DNA of 64,000 nucleotides from Glandiceps talaboti (taxonomy: Eukaryota; Hemichordata; Enteropneusta; Spengelidae), in the NCBI RefSeq assembly GCF_964340395.1, contig NC_135566.1, forward strand, positions 15,618,501-15,682,500, given 5' to 3'. The notes under the pieces were generated by a model. It was given only the letters and a program-made list of their open reading frames with translations, did no database searches and was not told the origin of the DNA. Positions 50,111 through 62,713 of this stretch are shown here, piece after piece; the first letter of the stretch is position 1; every line of letters starts with the position of its first letter. Made by a program: the position numbers and the translations under genes.

Positions 50111-52384
50111 GATTTCAGTATTGTTAAAACAAGTTCGTAACACACTTTAAACTTAGTACTACTTACAGTAGTCTTCCAAGTAATGTACAACCTTTGCTGG
50201 GTTCATCTTATGAATGTCCTCACAACATGTGCTTACAAAAACGACCAACAGTTCAGTAGTCAACGCTAACAGTAATTACACATAATGACTCTACTAACTT
50301 AGATACTGCAGTCACTTCACGATAAAGATTACATCAATCAGAAATTGTCTCCCTCTGTGATTGACTGATTCTGTCTACCGATGGCAAGTTATTGTTCATG
50401 GAGATGCTACTGACATCAACTAACAGGCAGACAGAGTATATTAAAACCAAGTAAGAACAAGAAAATTTGCACCCAGAATCCATTTTCTGGCCAATACTTC
50501 ATGAAGTAAAATATTGAAACGTTGAATTCTTTTTCAAAAGCATGTTTTGTGAGAACAGTCAAGATTAAGATTCTCAGCTATCTACCATTTTTACTTGCTT
50601 TAGATTTGATAAAAAGTTACAACACATATATTACATCATACAATATAACTCTCAACATTCGAAATTGAAAGCGAACGACCAAACAATAACAATAACATTG
50701 TTGTTTGCACTTAGTGCTTGTTCTCTTTTCAAACAGAGCATTCTGAAGTGTTTTGGCGTATTACACGTTCTTATTGGTTGAGTGAATTCACTCAGAGCTC
50801 GTGTGGCTACCTATGGCATCTTGTCAGATGTATGTAACAAGAGCTCACATAAGAACAAGTGACAGTAAACGTAACAGCCAAAAATCAATCGCAAGTGTAC
50901 ACTACATCAGATTTTAATCAGATTGCTTCAGACCCAACATATTTTAACTCAAATAACTCATATGGAAGCCCATTCTTGAAATTCGATCAATCACCATCAT
51001 GTTTTCAAAGAAGTCATCAAATCTATGATTTCGATCACATTTAGTGACAATTTTGAATATGCAAATATTTTGAGATCATTTTATCCTGTTTTGTGAAAAG
51101 GTACACGTGAAATTTTCGTAATGACTATAACTTAGAACATGTTGGGGCTTTCTTGAACAAGTAACATTAAAATTTAAGACTTCTATTTCTAAGGTGTGCA
51201 CTACATCACTCACCCTTGATATTAAAATGATATGAAACACACACACACATTATGTAAATCTTCAGTATTGTTATTTAAATAAATGAAGAGTACACATTAT
51301 TTGTACAGCATACTTTATTTAAGTGTAAAAATGAACTGCTGTAATATAAAATACATAATTATACACTGTACAAGATAAGGAGTGATTGTTGATGTTTTAG
51401 TGATTTCTTTGCATATGTTTTGTACATAACTGTGTAAATAAAACAAAATTATACTTTATTGATAGTTTCCACTGTAATTGTCACGAGCACCACTTTGCTG
51501 ACCATATCAACTATTGTTTTTGTTGTCAGTATGTTTGGCACCAACAGTTCTCAGACCCTGTATAATTAATACTGATTTTAAGTGGCAAGTTTATTGTTTA
51601 AAATGTTTTACTTTTCTCTAGGTTTTGATAATAAAGAATTCAAATAAGAGATATACTGATATTAAATTACATGCAAACATGCTCTTATAATGAAATCACA
51701 ATACGCCATATTCCGGTGACTGAAGTTCCAGCCATTTCTCAGGTAACCACCACAAGAGGGCGCACCAGATTTGGCAAAGTGAGGGCTAAAATTTGTGTCA
51801 TGGCCACTGGTTGCTTGAAGCAGTGCATGAAATGTGTGAAAGAACTCTGAATGTCCATAACAGAGCATTACAGTAGTTGTTAGACATGTTTTGATTACTA
51901 GCAGCACTAATAAAATAGTGTGGTGAGAGCAACATAGAGAATGTGTGGTAATTTAGTGTCTGCTGTCTTTATGCTACAATACTCTACTAATCTGTCCCTC
52001 ACTTCCTGCCAACAAATGGTTTGTGAAGAGCACTCCTAGTGGCCAAACCATGAAATCTTTTTATCTTTCAGAAGTTTCCAGGATAACCAGAAAATGGCGT
52101 ATGGCTCCAGCTTGTTTTGTAAATTTTCTTTCAGTAACAGTATGAATTTTTTTGTATAGCTACCAGCCTCGGATATAAATCCCAACTTGTCAAATCTTTT
52201 GATTCTTCTGACGTGTAGGTAGCAGTGTACATGAGAGGTCTGATAATCCATATGAGAGTAATGTCTGACAGCAAAGTCAAACATAAATACAAACATATGA
52301 AATTATTTTAATTTGTAATTCTTATTTGTTCATGCACTAGTTAGTTTGTCATTTGATAACACTATGGTCTAATCCTATCCTGGT

Positions 52385-55300
52385 GTGGTCCAATCAGATA
52401 TAGTGTTCTATAGACTAGCTGATTTCAGTAGATTGTGTGACCAATCCATGGTGTCACTGTGGTCCAATCAGACACAGTGTTCTATAGACTAGCTGATTTC
52501 AGAAGATTGTGTGACCAATCCATGGTGTCACCGTGGTCCAATCAGATATAGTGTTCTATAGACTAGCTGATTTCAGTAGATTGTGTGACCAATCCATGGT
52601 GTCACTGTGGTCCAATCAGACACAGTGTTCTATAGACTAGCTGATTTCAGTAGATTGTGTGACCAATCCATGGTGTCACTGTGGTCCAATCAGACACAGT
52701 GTTCTATAGACTAGCTGATTTCAGAAGATTGTGTGACCAATCCATGGTGTCACCGTGGTCCAATCAGATATAGTGTTCTATAGACTAGCTGATTTCAGTA
52801 GATTGTGTGACCAATCCATGGTGTCACTGTGGTCCAATCAGACACAGTGTTCTATAGACTAGCTGATTTCAGTAGATTGTGTGACCAATCCATGGTGTCA
52901 CTGTGGTCCAATCAGACACAGTGTTCTATAGACTAGCTGATTTCAGAAGATTGTGTGACCAATCCATGGTGTCACCGTGGTCCAATCAGATATAGTGTTC
53001 TATAGACTAGCTGATTTCAATAGATTGTGTGACCAATCCATGGTGTCACCGTGGTCCAATCAGATATAGTGTTCTATAGGCTAGCTGATTTCAATAGATT
53101 GTATGACCAATCCATGGTCTCACTGTGGTCCAATCAGATATAGTGTTCTATAGACTAGCTGATTTCAATAGATTGTATGACCAATCCATGGTGTTACTGT
53201 GGTCCAATCAGATATAGTGTTCTATAGACTAGCTGATTTCAGTAGATTGTATGACCAATCCATGGTGTCACTGTGGTCCAATCAGATATACATGTAGTGT
53301 TCTATAGACTAGCTGATTTCAGTAGATTGTATGACCAATCCATGGTGTCACTGTGGTCCAATCAGATATACATGTAGTGTTCTATAGACTAGCTGATTTC
53401 AATAGATTGTGTGACCAATCCATGGTCTCACTGTGGTCCAATCAGATATAGTGTTTTATAGACTAGCTGATTTCAGTAGATTGTGTGGCCAATTCATGGT
53501 GTCACTGTGGTCCAATCAGACACAGTGTTTTATAGACTAGCTGATTTCAGAAGATTGTGTGACCAATCCATGGTGTCACCGTGGTCCAATCAGATATACA
53601 TGTAGTGTTCTATAGACTAGCTGATTTCAGTAGATTGTATGACCAATCCATGGTGTCACTGTGGTCCAATCAGATATACATGTAGTGTTCTATAGACTAG
53701 CTGATTTCAATAGATTGTGTGACCAATCCATGGTCTCACTGTGGTCCAATCAGATATAGTGTTTTATAGACTAGCTGATTTCAGTAGATTGTGTGGCCAA
53801 TTCATGGTGTCACTGTGGTCCAATCAGACACAGTGTTTTATAGACTAGCTGATTTCAGAAGATTGTGTGACCAATCCATGGTGTCACCGTGGTCCAATCA
53901 GACACAGTGTTCTATAGACTAGCTGATTTCAGAAGATTGTGTGACCAATCCATGGTGTCACCGTGGTCCAATCAGATATAGTGTTCTATACACTAGCTGA
54001 TTTCAGTAGATTGTGTGACCAATCCATGGTGTCACTGTGGTCCAATCAGACACAGTGTTCTATAGACTAGCTGATTTCAGTAGATTGTGTGACCAATCCA
54101 TGGTGTCACTGTGGTCCAATCAGACACAGTGTTCTATAGACTAGCTGATTTCAGAAGATTGTGTGACCAATCCATGGTGTCACCGTGGTCCAATCAGATA
54201 TAGTGTTCTATAGACTAGCTGATTTCAATAGATTGTGTGACCAATCCATGGTGTCACCGTGGTCCAATCAGATATAGTGTTCTATAGGCTAGCTGATTTC
54301 AATAGATTGTATGACCAATCCATGGTCTCACTGTGGTCCAATCAGATATAGTGTTCTATAGACTAGCTGATTTCAATAGATTGTATGACCAATCCATGGT
54401 GTTACTGTGGTCCAATCAGATATAGTGTTCTATAGACTAGCTGATTTCAGTAGATTGTATGACCAATCCATGGTGTCACTGTGGTCCAATCAGATATACA
54501 TGTAGTGTTCTATAGACTAGCTGATTTCAGTAGATTGTATGACCAATCCATGGTGTCACTGTGGTCCAATCAGATATACATGTAGTGTTCTATAGACTAG
54601 CTGATTTCAATAGATTGTGTGACCAATCCATGGTCTCACTGTGGTCCAATCAGATATAGTGTTTTATAGACTAGCTGATTTCAGTAGATTGTGTGGCCAA
54701 TTCATGGTGTCACTGTGGTCCAATCAGACACAGTGTTTTATAGACTAGCTGATTTCAGAAGATTGTGTGACCAATCCATGGTGTCACCGTGGTCCAATCA
54801 GATATAGTGTTCTATAGACTAGCTAATTTCAGTAGATTGTGTGACCAATCCATGGTCTCACTGTGGTCCAATCAGACATAGTGTTCTATAGGCTAGCTGA
54901 TTTCAGTAGATTGTGTGACCAATCCATGGTCTCACTGTGGTCCAATCAGATATAGTGTTCTATAGGCTAGCTGATTTCAGTAGATTGTGTGACCAATCCA
55001 TGGTGTCACTGTGGTCCAATCAGATAAAGTGTTCTATAGGCTAGCTGATTTCAGTAGATTGTGTGACCAATCCATGGTGTTACTGTGGTCCAATCAGATA
55101 TAGTGTTCCATAGGCTAGCTGATTTCAGTAGATTGTGTGACCAATCCATGGTGTCACTTTGGTCCAATCAGATATAGTGTTCTATAAACTAGCTGATTTC
55201 AGTAGATTGTGTGACCAATCCATGGTGTCACTGTGGTCCAATCAGATATAGTGTTCTATAGACTAGCTGATTTCAGTAGATTGTGTGACCAATCCATGGT

Positions 55301-55617
55301 GTCACTGTGGTCCAATCAGATATACATGTAATGTTCTATAGACTAGCTGATTTCAGTAGATTGTGTGACCAATCAGATAAAGTGTTCTATAGACTAGCTG
55401 ATTTCAGTAGATTGTGCGGCCAATTCATGGTGTCACTGTGGTCCAATCAGACACAGTGTTCTATAGACTAGCTGATTTCAGTAGATTGTGTGACCAATCC
55501 ATGGTGTCACTGTGGTCCAATCAGATAGAGTGTTTTATAGACTAGCTGATTTCAGTAGATTGTGTGACCAATCCATGGTGTCACTGTGGTCCAATCAGAT
55601 ATAGTGTTCTATAGACA
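52385..55617. repeat. 74-bp satellite-like array, about 43 monomers, abutting the XNDC1-like stop codon
   Basis: The monomer starts GGTCCAATCAGATATAGTGT and includes TAGCTGATTTCAGTAGATTG and TGTGACCAATCCATGGTGTC. Variants (gacacag or gatatag; agaag or agtag; six-base ACATGT insertions) recur in order, giving a three-monomer (222-bp) higher-order period at 52461-53000. A duplicated superblock of 1208 bp is also visible: compare 53191 with 54399. Each monomer has two CCAAT words. The last monomer degenerates into the end of the XNDC1-like coding region. Confidence 0.97.
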
Positions 55618-55625
55618 GGTTGATG

Positions 55626-58600
55626 TCAATAGAGAGTGTTTGTATCCAAACACCGATCACAATGTGCTTCTATCTCTGTCGCAGTAAATCTGCCGTCACA
55701 CAATGGACAAGTAACCAAATCCACTGACGGTCTTCCAAAATGGCTTTGTTCAGAATAGAACATATTCTGAAACCCATCTGTGGATGAAAGTGGTGACACG
55801 GAGGAGTACTGGTTCTGAAGTGACGTTGACCTGGACTGGTAATTGTCATTGTTGTCCACTGACCAGCCTACACACATTGCAGCATGGGCTTCTATCGTTG
55901 TTTTGGCATAGACACCTGTAAATGAAACAATGTATCAAAATTTTAGTTGATTCATCCAACGATTAACTAACCAGAATTATTTGATTCATCGCCTGGAAAT
56001 GTCAAAATTATCAATAGCAGCAAATTGATGAATGAAGTATGGCTTACCAAATCATGTTGTGTACAAAATTGTATAAATGTGAGGTGTTAACAATTTTGTA
56101 TGATCAAATCTTGAAAGAAAGAGTCAAAACTGACCTTTACAGATGGGACATTCCACTTGTTGATTGCGACCATCACTTTCATTCCTGAGGTCAATGATGT
56201 CATCTCCATGGTAATAACTGTTACCAATACTTTCATGGCCAAGGTCAGCCACGTCATCACCACGGTGATAACTTGTCAAATCATTGAAATCTACTGGTGA
56301 TGGTGAAGACATTGTGTTTCGTCCTCCACGTCCACGTCCACGTCCGCGACCTCTTCTTTGTCGTCCTCCTCTACTCTTTCCTCTCCCTGTGCTGCCTGTG
56401 GTGGCACTCTCACTCATTGTTTGTGTTTCTGTGCTGTAAATTGTTATACACAGAGTAAATATAGTGGTGCATTATGTCCACTTGCCTTCAGTAGTACTAC
56501 AGTATATAATAGAAACCTAAAGCCTCATGAGGGATCACAGGACATACAATGTGGTAAGCAGGTAAAATGTACCAGAGTTCCCCAGTAATTTTACCATGGT
56601 TCCCTACTGTGTTTTTGTTGAGGGTGGTAAGCAGGTAAAATCCACCCAAGTTCTCCTGTCATTTTACCAAAAGTTCCGACCAAAATTGTTGTAAAATGTA
56701 TTGAATTGGAAATTATGCCAGTTTTATCATATATCCCCATTCTGTTACTGGGGTTTCCCCTAACCTTTAATATATCAAAAACATTGACAAATATTATTGC
56801 AGTTGTATTTTCTCAAGTTGAAGTGACAGTATGCAAGTACAACTGAATACACTTCATCTCAAGCAAAACGAACTTCTGTACGTCTACAAAATACAACAAT
56901 CTGTTTTTTTTAAAAAAACCCAAACATTTAGAAGTAGAAATCTTTGTGTATGTATCTTCTACACCTATGTGTATTGTACATCTGCTGATATGTTATGTTA
57001 TTTCAGTCTCTGGTCTGAGATATGAAAGGTAATTTGCTTACCTCAAATCACTTTTCTTGCCTCCTCTTCCTCTCCCCCTCCCCCTTCCTCTCCGTGCTCC
57101 TCTTTCTCCATCATTTCCACTGGCAGGACTATTGCTAGTTGCAACATCGCTCACTGACATATAGTCATTTTGAAATTTTTTGCCTGGAGTCTGTCCATGA
57201 ATACCTGTGTACTTTTCTTTTGGTTGCAATCTACTTCTTTGTTGTTGATTCATTGCTTTCTGGCCTTGATTCTGACCTCTTCTTAGATCGTCTAAACTTG
57301 CTTTACTGTCATAAGGCTTCAGTTCTGGGTAAATGCTTGTCTTTGGTCGTGTTTTCTCTTCTAATTCTTCTCTCCGGTCTAGAATATTAGCTACAAAAGT
57401 TTGTGCAATATCAATAAATGTCTTCTTGTCTTCCTTAGAAAGTTTACATTTTGATTTTTGTTCATATTGACGACGTAGATCTGTGAACAAAAAGTAGTGT
57501 TACATTCTAAGAACAAAATTCAGTGAGAATGGATGATCATGGACTCCGGGTTCATAGTGACAAAACTCAAAATTTGGGTTCAGACATGCAACAACAGCCA
57601 ATTGTGGTATACTCTCAACGATGCTGACACGGCTTCAGCAAGAATTTGGAATTTGCTTCAGATGACCAAGAGTGGTAATTTTCATACGTGACAAATGTCA
57701 TAAGAATACATCATCCAGCTTTTGCGATGACAATTAGAGTGTATGGTTATCTGTAAATAATTACTTACTGTAGTCTGTACGGTATGCTGTGACGGAGTGC
57801 CCTCATGCATCGACCAACCCCTTTCAGGCTGATGTGAGCAGAGTGACATGACAAGATGTACACATACATGTCTCACATACCATGTTACCTTTGTGCAAGG
57901 TTTGGTAGAAATCGGTTGGTGCATGCCAGAGGTTTGAGGGTGAACGCATGCAAGAGAACCCAATGTAATAGTCCCTCCAGGCAGTGCCCATTGGGGACTA
58001 AGCTCTGCTATACACTATTTGGATAGATGTTAACTTTTTTACCACTTTTATCTGTCTGTCTGTACTTTTGTTATTTGGATAAATCAAATAAGTTTTCATA
58101 GATCATAAATCTATCTTACCTGCATATGTAATAGTATCAAAATCAAGTGATGAAAAGTTCAAACTGTTCAGAAACTCTGTGAAATCCTCTTCAAGCTGGA
58201 AAATAATACCCAGTTATTACAAATTTGACTTATTAAGTAGTTGTCTGTAACCAATAAAAAATTACATATTGTGCTATCAACGGCATCTTTTTTTTCTATG
58301 TTGTTCATTTTCTCTTTTCCGACAATGTTGTTGCTAGGAATCATATGTACAAACACTGGCAGTGTGATTAGTCGTGCTTCAATAGACCCGCCTGTGACCT
58401 GCGACCCAATGTGCATGTGTGTTATTAACATATGATATGTATCATTGTGTCCAGTACCAGCATAATCCCCTGTCAATCTCCATTCAGATACATATATGTA
58501 AATGATGTCACATTTTCAAACAACACTTATGTTAACATGGAGTTGTGTATGTTTTTTCACAAACAAATCAGAAAGCTCTAAAAACAATGCTTTTTTGAAA

Positions 58601-61600
58601 TATAATTTGAAAAATTAAAAATTATCATTACACTTCTCGATTTTTCATAAATTACACTTGTGCAGGTCACATGATATCATTCCCAACATTCTTCTTTATT
58701 TGGCTGGAAATTCTCATGGCTTTTGTCACTATGAGTCTTTGATTCAGTAACAAGGCCCCTTAGGTCACTCATATTTTCTTTGGTGCACTGGGGAGTAACA
58801 TATAGGGTAGTTATAAAGTTCTGCACATTTCAATTCAAAATTCAAACTGTTATACTTACACAATGGGTTTGCATCTTAGACTTAGAATCATTGGAAGCTA
58901 TTGTTTGTTTCCTTTTCTTTACGTCACTTTCAGTCTTGTTGTCTACAGAATACCGCCGTTTACTATTGTTGTTGTTTTTAGGGGTTGTGGACATGATGTT
59001 GTTGCTGTTGGTCTTTGCAGTTATCGGTTTTATCGTACTGTTGTTTCTTTTGGAGGCTGGCGACATCATAGCATTGTTGTTGTTTGTTTTAGAGATTGGT
59101 GACTTGAAGACGTTGTTGTTTGTTTTAGGTGTTGGCGACATGATGAGATTGTTGTTGTTTGTTTTAGATGGGGTTGTAACAGCTGCAGCAATTACCATCC
59201 TCTGTGTTCTACTCAGGGAATTATTGTGCTCTGTACCACTCTCTGACGTTCCAGCAATCTTTAATAGTTTAGTTTTGACGTTTTCTTCCTCACCACTAGA
59301 ATAAATTAATAACAACACAAACTGAATCAGTGAATGCCTCTTGTAAAATTTTGAATACTGTAAGGAAAAATTGTTGACTAATTCCACAGAAAAGTATTGA
59401 GTGAAAATATAAATACTATGATACATGACTGGAAAGACCAAGTTTGGTCATCTGACCTTGAAGGTGAAGATCAAGTTCAAAGGTTATGTTCTAACATTAC
59501 ATCTCATCTTTCATAACATGATTGTAGACGTTTGAATTGAGTCTATATTATCCTACAGTCCAGCCATGTGGGAATTTTTAACTGTCACCTTTCCTTATCC
59601 GCCTAGCATTTTAAACTGTCTTTTACTTAATGAAGTGTAAGCCAGAAAACAGGCACAAATTTTTATTGTGTTTTTAATTTTTCACACTGTGAGATGACAT
59701 GTAATCTCTCAGAACGACAAAAAAATAACAGAATTTTCAAGAAGGGAAAGCAGTCAAAGGTTTACAGGTTTTCATATATTGATAACCATTTATTGGCACA
59801 TTAACAACTTTGCAGTGTTCTCTCCAGGGTAGATTGCAAGGATGGCAGCTAATTTGCATATTGACTTATTTATATATACAGAACAAGGTAATTTGCATAT
59901 TGTTTGCAGTGACCAGCATATAATATGCATGTCTTCAACACTGGAACAAACTCTTATTTTAACACACACACATACATGTATGTACATTTAGGATCAGCCA
60001 TTTCTCTTCATGTGAAAGTATTACTATGATTTTGTCATTCAAAGATTACTAATGCTCAAGGACGAAAGAACATTTTTGAAGTATGACAGAAACCTGTCAA
60101 AGATGGCGGCCTAGATAGCAAATGTTGATGTTTGCATCATGCTTTCTCTATAGTGGGGAGAACACTACTTTGCATGGACGAAATCTATGAAATCTAAAGA
60201 GAGATTCTTTATAAACTCACTTGGTGTCAGCTCCAAACACTCGTCTGTAAAACGTACTGTCTGTTTTCCATCGAGGTGACGTCAGAGACTTTTTGTTAGG
60301 TGGTGGTTTGGATGTCTTTGGAGACGACACCTACATGGGAAGAGCATACAATTGCCTTATATAAGTTGGTTGTGAGATAATCTAGGTAGTTATGTTTCTT
60401 TATACAACCTGAAACATATTTTGTGTTCCATCAACAACTTCTTGTAACCTGTACATATGTCTCCTTTCTCTTTTATTATTTCAAAAGGACAAACTTTCAT
60501 AAGGTGAATATTGAAGCAATTTAAATAAAGACCTTTGATTTTAGCCACTTGGTCCATAAGGCACATTCTTATCTTAAGATAGATATGAAATCAAACTTCA
60601 GGGTCTCTAGCATTTGTAACATTTCATTTTTTCCACTAGTGTCCTAGTGCTGGTACAACTGCCGACATCAGACCGTGGACAAACAGAACCTGCTACAAAC
60701 AGGTATCAGCACTCTGATATCTGCAGTTGTAAGTTATTACCACTTTGAAAACTGTAAAATTAATAAATTTCAACTATACCTTTGTTTTAACCTTCGCATC
60801 TTCCAAGTTATCTTTGCTGTCGTCAAGAGTACGAAACCTCAAAAACGACAATCCAAACTGAGCGTCTTTACGATATGGTTGTCGACAAATAACTCGTACT
60901 CTATCCCACTGTTCTGTCAAAGCTTCAGAACTCATGTGATCTAAAGAAAACAGATAATATTTCTCACACATGCAATACAATAATGAAGGCAGAAAACCTG
61001 AAATAACACTGTCTGGTTAAACATATATCTTATGATATAATTTATTTGTATTACTGCAGCCCTTACACAACAATTCAGTAAACAATTAATGATCCGACCA
61101 ACCAACCTGTTATTCTATTCATTGCACCTGACTAGTGTCGTAAATGGAGTTGTACTCATTTGTAGAGGAGGCGATCAGGCTAAAAACGTAAACATGTACT
61201 ACTAAGGTCAATTCAAGCTAAATAACGACAGTAAGATAGAAACGCACGATTAGCCGACATCTACATCGGATTTTAATCAGATTGATACATGGTATGAGAG
61301 ACTATACCATTTTCTCTCTTTACCCTTTGTTGTTACCAGGGGTTCTACAACCTTGTAAAAAAACTGTTTGCATACAGTAACAGGTATGCAATAACGTTTT
61401 CAGTACTACACTGCTGTGCAAATACCGATAATATATACTATATACATGCATCAACTCAAATCACTGATACAATTAATTATAATAATTACCTTTATTTAGC
61501 ATTCTGACATTGTTCTTATTCTTGCCAAGTTTACAATCCATAATATTCATGAGCGATGTAGCTGGTAGTAAACATATGAAATCTTTATGTGGCGGCCATG

Positions 61601-62713
61601 AAGCTCTACCAACCCAGATTTCAAGAAATGCACTGCCACTGTTACCTGCACCAAACGATAGAGAGAAAATGATTAATGAAATTAACTTTGTTTTTCCTTC
61701 CTTCACTGGTTTTTCGTGAAGCTACCTATTAAGTATATGATAAATTTTAACAGATATTTATCTCTCTTTCTACTAGTGGTAATTGTTTTCATAACATACA
61801 AGCCAAGTTGAACAAAAAAAAAAAAATATTGAATTTATACTCCAGTCAATCATTCGACGTCATGGAAACGTGTGTCTACGTCACCACAACATGTGTCTAC
61901 ATCACTGGTTCTGCTGTGTTTGAAATATGAGACAGAACATTCAAAATTGCCATTACTTTCTCCAATTTTTCTTTGTTTTTGCTGGTGCTGGTATAATTAC
62001 ATGTATGTTATTCACCAATATTTTTCTTCACTCAGCTGAAAATACACTCGCGAGTTGCAGCCTAAGGGTTTTGTCTCTATTTGCCTAACAACTCATAGTG
62101 ACAAAGGCCCCTTGGGTTACTCATACATGTATTTTCCTTGACTGAACGAAAAAAAATATTAGGGAATGACATCCAAGTACACAAAAAACTACAAGTTGGG
62201 AGAAACAAGATTAAGTTTCAAGTTATTCTGATACATTTTGGCATTCTTTATATAAAATGGATGACATATTAAATATGTAAATATATGCTAATTTATGCTA
62301 ATGAGCCATATCCTATCAACAAATCCTGTGGAGAACACTGTATTTGTTTGGAATATTGGTATTGCAATCATTGATCTATACAAAATATAGCACCATTTGT
62401 GACAAACTGAAACTAAATTCATTCCAAGAATGAATGTTCATGGACTCTGGATTCATAATTTAATAATTCTAAGAAAATTTCTACCTAGCAAAAATTTGGA
62501 ATTTGTGTCCAAGAAATCCTTTGACTGTGAGTAGATATTTTTATATAGTAAACTCATTTTATTATACCTACCAACATCAACATATCCAATCTGAGCACTC
62601 CTTTCCAGCTGAAAGTCAGCTTCTAAATTTCCACTTTTATCATCTTTCCTGCATAGCCATTTCTTCCAACAGCTTCCTTGACTCAGTAAGTTATCTGCTT
62701 TGTGTTCAGAGTC
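55626..62713 (-). CDS. XNDC1N: XRCC1 N-terminal-domain protein (XNDC1-like) with two C-terminal UBZ4-like zinc fingers; 5' exon missing
   Basis: Exons in transcript order: 62572-62713, 61490-61645, 60780-60940, 60221-60330, 58860-59295, 58120-58195, 57042-57480, 56135-56433, 55626-55915 (stop TGA at 55626-55628). They give 702 residues in one frame. Visible residues 1-153 form an XRCC1_N domain: DKSGNLEADFQLERSAQIGY, GNSGSAFLEIWVG, LLPATSLMNIMDCKLGKNK and QWDRVRVICRQPY match vertebrate XNDC1N and XRCC1 as I recall them. Residues 190-335 are Asn-rich with repeated SP/TP-x-x-K motifs and end in a basic, bipartite NLS-like segment (KRRY...KKRKQ). Residues 336-400 look helical and conserved. RG-rich tracts lie near 485-505 and 520-545. 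Two CCHC fingers follow, C602-C605-H617-C621 and C676-C679-H691-C695, with the C-x2-C-x11-H-x3-C spacing of Rad18-type UBZ4 ubiquitin-binding fingers. A nuclear DNA-repair or ubiquitin-reading role is inferred. No BRCT domain is seen, so this is not full XRCC1. The first exon, expected to encode about 15 residues, was not found before 64000. The symbol follows the human orthologue. Confidence 0.88.
56550..56700. repeat. Dispersed repeat family F, copy 2
   Basis: TGGTAAGCAGGTAAAATGTA and TGGTAAGCAGGTAAAATCCA form two units of about 80 bp, similar to 26968-27245. It lies in an intron of the XNDC1-like gene. Confidence 0.55.
57766..57900. repeat. Dispersed repeat pair, copy 2
   Basis: It matches 33287-33420 in the same orientation over GTCTGTACGGTATGCTGTGA, GGAGTGCCCTCATGCATCGA and CCAACCCCTTTCA. 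It lies in an intron of the XNDC1-like gene. Confidence 0.6.
58675..58799. mobile_element. Foldback element family A, hairpin-only fragment
   Basis: CCCAACATTCTTCTTTATTT, TTTTGTCACTATGAGTCTTT and GGCCCCTTAGGTCACTCATA are the family A hairpin arms without the long flank. Confidence 0.7.
61793..62178. mobile_element. Foldback element family A, copy in the XNDC1-like gene
   Basis: AACATACAAGCCAAGTTGAA, TACATCACTGGTTCTGCTGT and the terminal hairpin ATATTTTTCTTCACTCAGCT ... AAAAAAATATTAGGGAATGA match the other family A copies. Confidence 0.8.

Larger units (their letters stand above)
45014..55625. other. Intergenic region, repeats only
   Basis: No supportable gene was seen between the coiled-coil gene and the XNDC1-like gene, which converge here. 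Open frames such as 45240-45538 on the plus strand match nothing I know. The region holds repeats at 45646, 46190, 47673, 48412, 49440, 50700-50927 and 52385, and AT-rich single-copy-looking DNA between them. Confidence 0.5.

Noticed and set aside
52385-55617. CRISPR-like array
   Set aside because: The repeats are contiguous monomers without unique spacers, and the host is an animal.
58780-59304. 174-codon Leu/Val-rich, membrane-like frame on the plus strand
   Set aside because: It is antisense to the Asn-rich exon of the XNDC1-like gene; poly-Asn codons read as Val, Leu and Phe on the other strand.
60100-60115. AAAGATGGCGGCC, a perfect YY1-type word inside an XNDC1-like intron, as an alternative start
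   Set aside because: It is on the opposite strand to the gene and has no open frame or donor that would make an exon.
55626-62713. Calling the gene XRCC1 itself
   Set aside because: The N-terminal blocks fit XNDC1N better than XRCC1 and no BRCT domain follows; the C-terminus carries zinc fingers instead.
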